A stretch of 64,000 nucleotides of DNA from Siphlonurus alternatus (lineage: Eukaryota; Arthropoda; Insecta; Ephemeroptera; Siphlonuridae). The stretch is taken from assembly GCA_949825025.1 (NCBI GenBank), contig OX463778.1:41625646-41689645 (forward strand), written 5' to 3'. Below, in pieces: positions 62,112 through 64,000 of this stretch. The position numbers were made by a program, and so were the translations under genes. Positions within the stretch are counted from its first letter, which is position 1, and each line of letters opens with the position of its first letter. The notes beneath the pieces were generated by a model. It was not told where the DNA came from. It did not search any database and saw nothing but the letters and a program-made list of their open reading frames with translations.

Positions 62112-62114
<3 letters not shown>

Positions 62115-62162
<48 letters not shown>
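62115..62162. repeat. (TA)n tract
   Basis: About 46 bp of TA dinucleotides. Confidence 0.9.
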
Positions 62163-62166
<4 letters not shown>

Positions 62167-62357
62167 TCAATATATTTTTATTACAGTTCCCAGTTAGATA
62201 TCAATTACAGACTTATATTTCACAATTTAACATGTTATTGTAATAAATATATTACTCATTTAGGAACTATTAGAATCTTTTCAGATAGTTTTTGACTCGC
62301 ATATCATGGGTGATGTCATTACATGCAGTTGGAAATTACCTTTTATTAATTTATTAA

Positions 62358-62705
62358 GGGTAAGGTAACGCCACCAATGTTAAAAAAAAATCCCTCTCAC
62401 AAAAATTCTGAAAAAAATTTAAAATGTTCTCCTCTACACCCCCTATTAGTAGCTAAAATATCAGGTATACAAATACGATCTAGTTTTTGAGTTATGAATT
62501 TTTAAAGTTGACCAATTTAACATGGGAGTTTCATTTCTCCATGTTAAAGTAGTCAACTTTAAAAATTTATAACTCAAAAACTAGATCGTATTTGTATACC
62601 TGATATTTTAGGTACTGATAGGGGGTATAGAGGAGAACATTTTAAATTTTTTTCAGAATTTTTGTGACAGGGATTTTTTTTAACATTGGTGGCGTTACCT
62701 TACCC
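62358..62705. mobile_element. piggyBac-like MITE, copy 3
   Basis: The 348 bp palindrome is almost identical to the copy at 3364-3710, with the same GGGTAAGGTAACGCCACC ends. TTAA flanks it at 62354-62357 and 62706-62709. The close similarity of copies 1 and 3 suggests recent activity. Confidence 0.88.
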
Positions 62706-62727
62706 TTAATTGCGAAGAGAACAATAT

Positions 62728-62730
62728 ATA

Positions 62731-62771
<41 letters not shown>
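62728..62771. repeat. (TA)n tract
   Basis: About 40 bp of TA dinucleotides just after the MITE. Confidence 0.9.
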
Positions 62772-62775
<4 letters not shown>

Positions 62776-62866
62776 GCTTCACAAACCTATCCGCATGCAT
62801 ATATAGTTAACAATGTTAAATTTACCCTAAAAAAGATACCTGTAATAAAAATAATATTATTATTAG

Positions 62867-63790
62867 TCTTTTATTAAACACAAAAAGTGTACATACGTAC
62901 AACATAATATTATAAATATATATATACATTATAAAATAACACTGTAATAGAACACATAAAACACACATACAAACTATATATAATAATAGTTACAGAATAA
63001 TAGAGAATGATAATAAAAAATATAAAATAAAATAACAGATGATATATATTAACAGCCTGTTACATCATAATATATCATATATATATTAAGCACTTATATA
63101 AAACAAAATATGACATATAGAAAATAAATAGAATGAAAAACTTATTGCTAGCTTAATAATTGCTATTCAAAATATAGACTATATGAAGTTTCCCTTGGCA
63201 TAATCGCTGATAGGTTTAATTCTAGATTTACAGATATTTAAATGATATTGGCTACAATATTCATTACATAATTTACATACACAGGATATTGTTCAGCTTT
63301 ATGATAACCAGAGGATTTACAGATTAGATGATGGAAGCCGTGAACAGCTTGGCGAGTTAAGACATTTCTAACATTGGATCTATCCAATTGGGGCAGACAC
63401 CAATGTTTACATGTCATATAGCATCATGCAGTGCTGTAAAACTCAGGATTAATATCCTGAGCTTTTTTATTCCTGACAGCTAGAGAAAATTGGAATATAT
63501 TGATCTGTCATTGGAAGTTTAAACATTTCTTTGATTTCTGTAATAAAATAATTGGAATCTATCAGTTTATAGGCCAGTCTAGTTTCGGTAAATTTTGACA
63601 GACATAATAGTCTTTTAACAAACATAGCTTTTACTGATTCTAATTTATCAAAGTCGGATACAGATAAATGAGCTAGCTAGGCCATACGATTTCAATACCA
63701 TAAGTGGCCACAGGGGCGACTTTTAAATTGAATAGTTTGAGCCCTGTTTTGACGGATAGACCATCAGACAGACCTGAGATAGTGTACATA
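62867..63790 (-). pseudogene. Decayed LINE reverse-transcriptase C-terminus and 3' UTR
   Basis: On the minus strand the conceptual translation gives LSVKTGLKLFNLKVAPVATY followed by GIEIVW, a LINE thumb-type block. After a frameshift near 63680 it gives SVKAMFVKRLLCLSKFTETR followed by LAYKL. In a third frame it gives a Cys/His-rich tail (LTRQAVHGFHHLIC). At least two frameshifts and a stop break it. It ends in AATAAA and a TAATAAT-type tail near 62867. It is 5' truncated and inactive; the clade is not assigned. Confidence 0.7.
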
Positions 63791-64000
63791 ACGGTGATAT
63801 AATATAATAAACAATAAAAAATTAATTTATATTATAAATTTAAGATTTATTGTACTTCAGATTTTTTTTTATGTATATATATACTTAGCTTTTTATTGCA
63901 GCATTGCAGCTGTATAATTAAGAGGTATTTTTCCCATTAAATTGACATTTTATTTACTTTTGGTTTAATGAAGGAACCTGTAATTTTATTAATTATTGTT

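Larger units (their letters stand above)
60089..64000. other. 3' flank of ATP10
   Basis: It starts with about 150 bp of GC-richer 3' UTR, then AT-rich DNA with no recognised gene. It contains a (TA)n tract, a piggyBac-like MITE and a LINE remnant, listed separately. The frames at 60485-60706 and 61475-61657 have no family resemblance. Confidence 0.6.

Noticed and set aside
1..64000. CRISPR arrays, operons, prokaryotic-type systems or phage genes
   Set aside because: The genes are intron-bearing eukaryotic genes; the regular repeat arrays are satellites and transposon arms without spacer structure.

Overview
The window comes from an animal nuclear genome. It has four intron-bearing protein genes with GT-AG splice sites, AT-rich DNA between them, and a dense load of microsatellites, foldback elements, MITEs, SINEs and LINE fragments. 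Protein wording, especially in UQCRQ, looks arthropod-like, and the heavy (TA)n load and 5S-derived SINEs fit a crustacean or similar arthropod. The species cannot be fixed from sequence alone.

Layout. (1) 592-2854, + strand: UQCRQ, a complex III subunit, in two coding exons. (2) 2855-8072: intergenic DNA with piggyBac-like, TA-flanked and other foldback MITEs, and a CpG-richer patch with a CRE site at 5640-5760. (3) 8156-13277, + strand: CNOT7/Pop2, the CAF1 deadenylase of CCR4-NOT, in seven coding exons totalling 295 codons. (4) 15248-18965, - strand: MRPL23, a mitochondrial large-ribosomal-subunit protein, in four coding exons totalling 151 codons. It converges on CNOT7. Its introns hold a piggyBac-like MITE and a 1.75 kb foldback transposon whose arms are built of 53 bp GC-rich repeats. 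(5) 18966-23506: spacer with a GTATGCATAC-rich stretch, two 5S-rRNA-derived SINEs and a hAT MITE. (6) 23517-60088, + strand: an ATP10-class P4-ATPase (lipid flippase) in 19 coding exons that join in frame to 1477 codons. Its 22 kb first intron is filled with repeats, and its last intron holds a 3.4 kb hAT-type element carrying a 167 bp satellite array. (7) 60089-64000: 3' flank with a third piggyBac-like MITE and a decayed LINE reverse transcriptase.

The genes are unrelated housekeeping functions: respiration, mRNA decay, mitochondrial translation and lipid flipping. They form no operon or pathway. No new multi-gene system is visible. The most unusual content is mobile DNA: the foldback transposon with tandem-repeat arms, the hAT element carrying an exactly phased satellite, a MITE inserted into its own family, 5S-derived SINEs, and a four-copy GHxRxxS motif in the flippase N-terminus. 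All splice junctions and element boundaries were read by eye; no alignment or database search was run.
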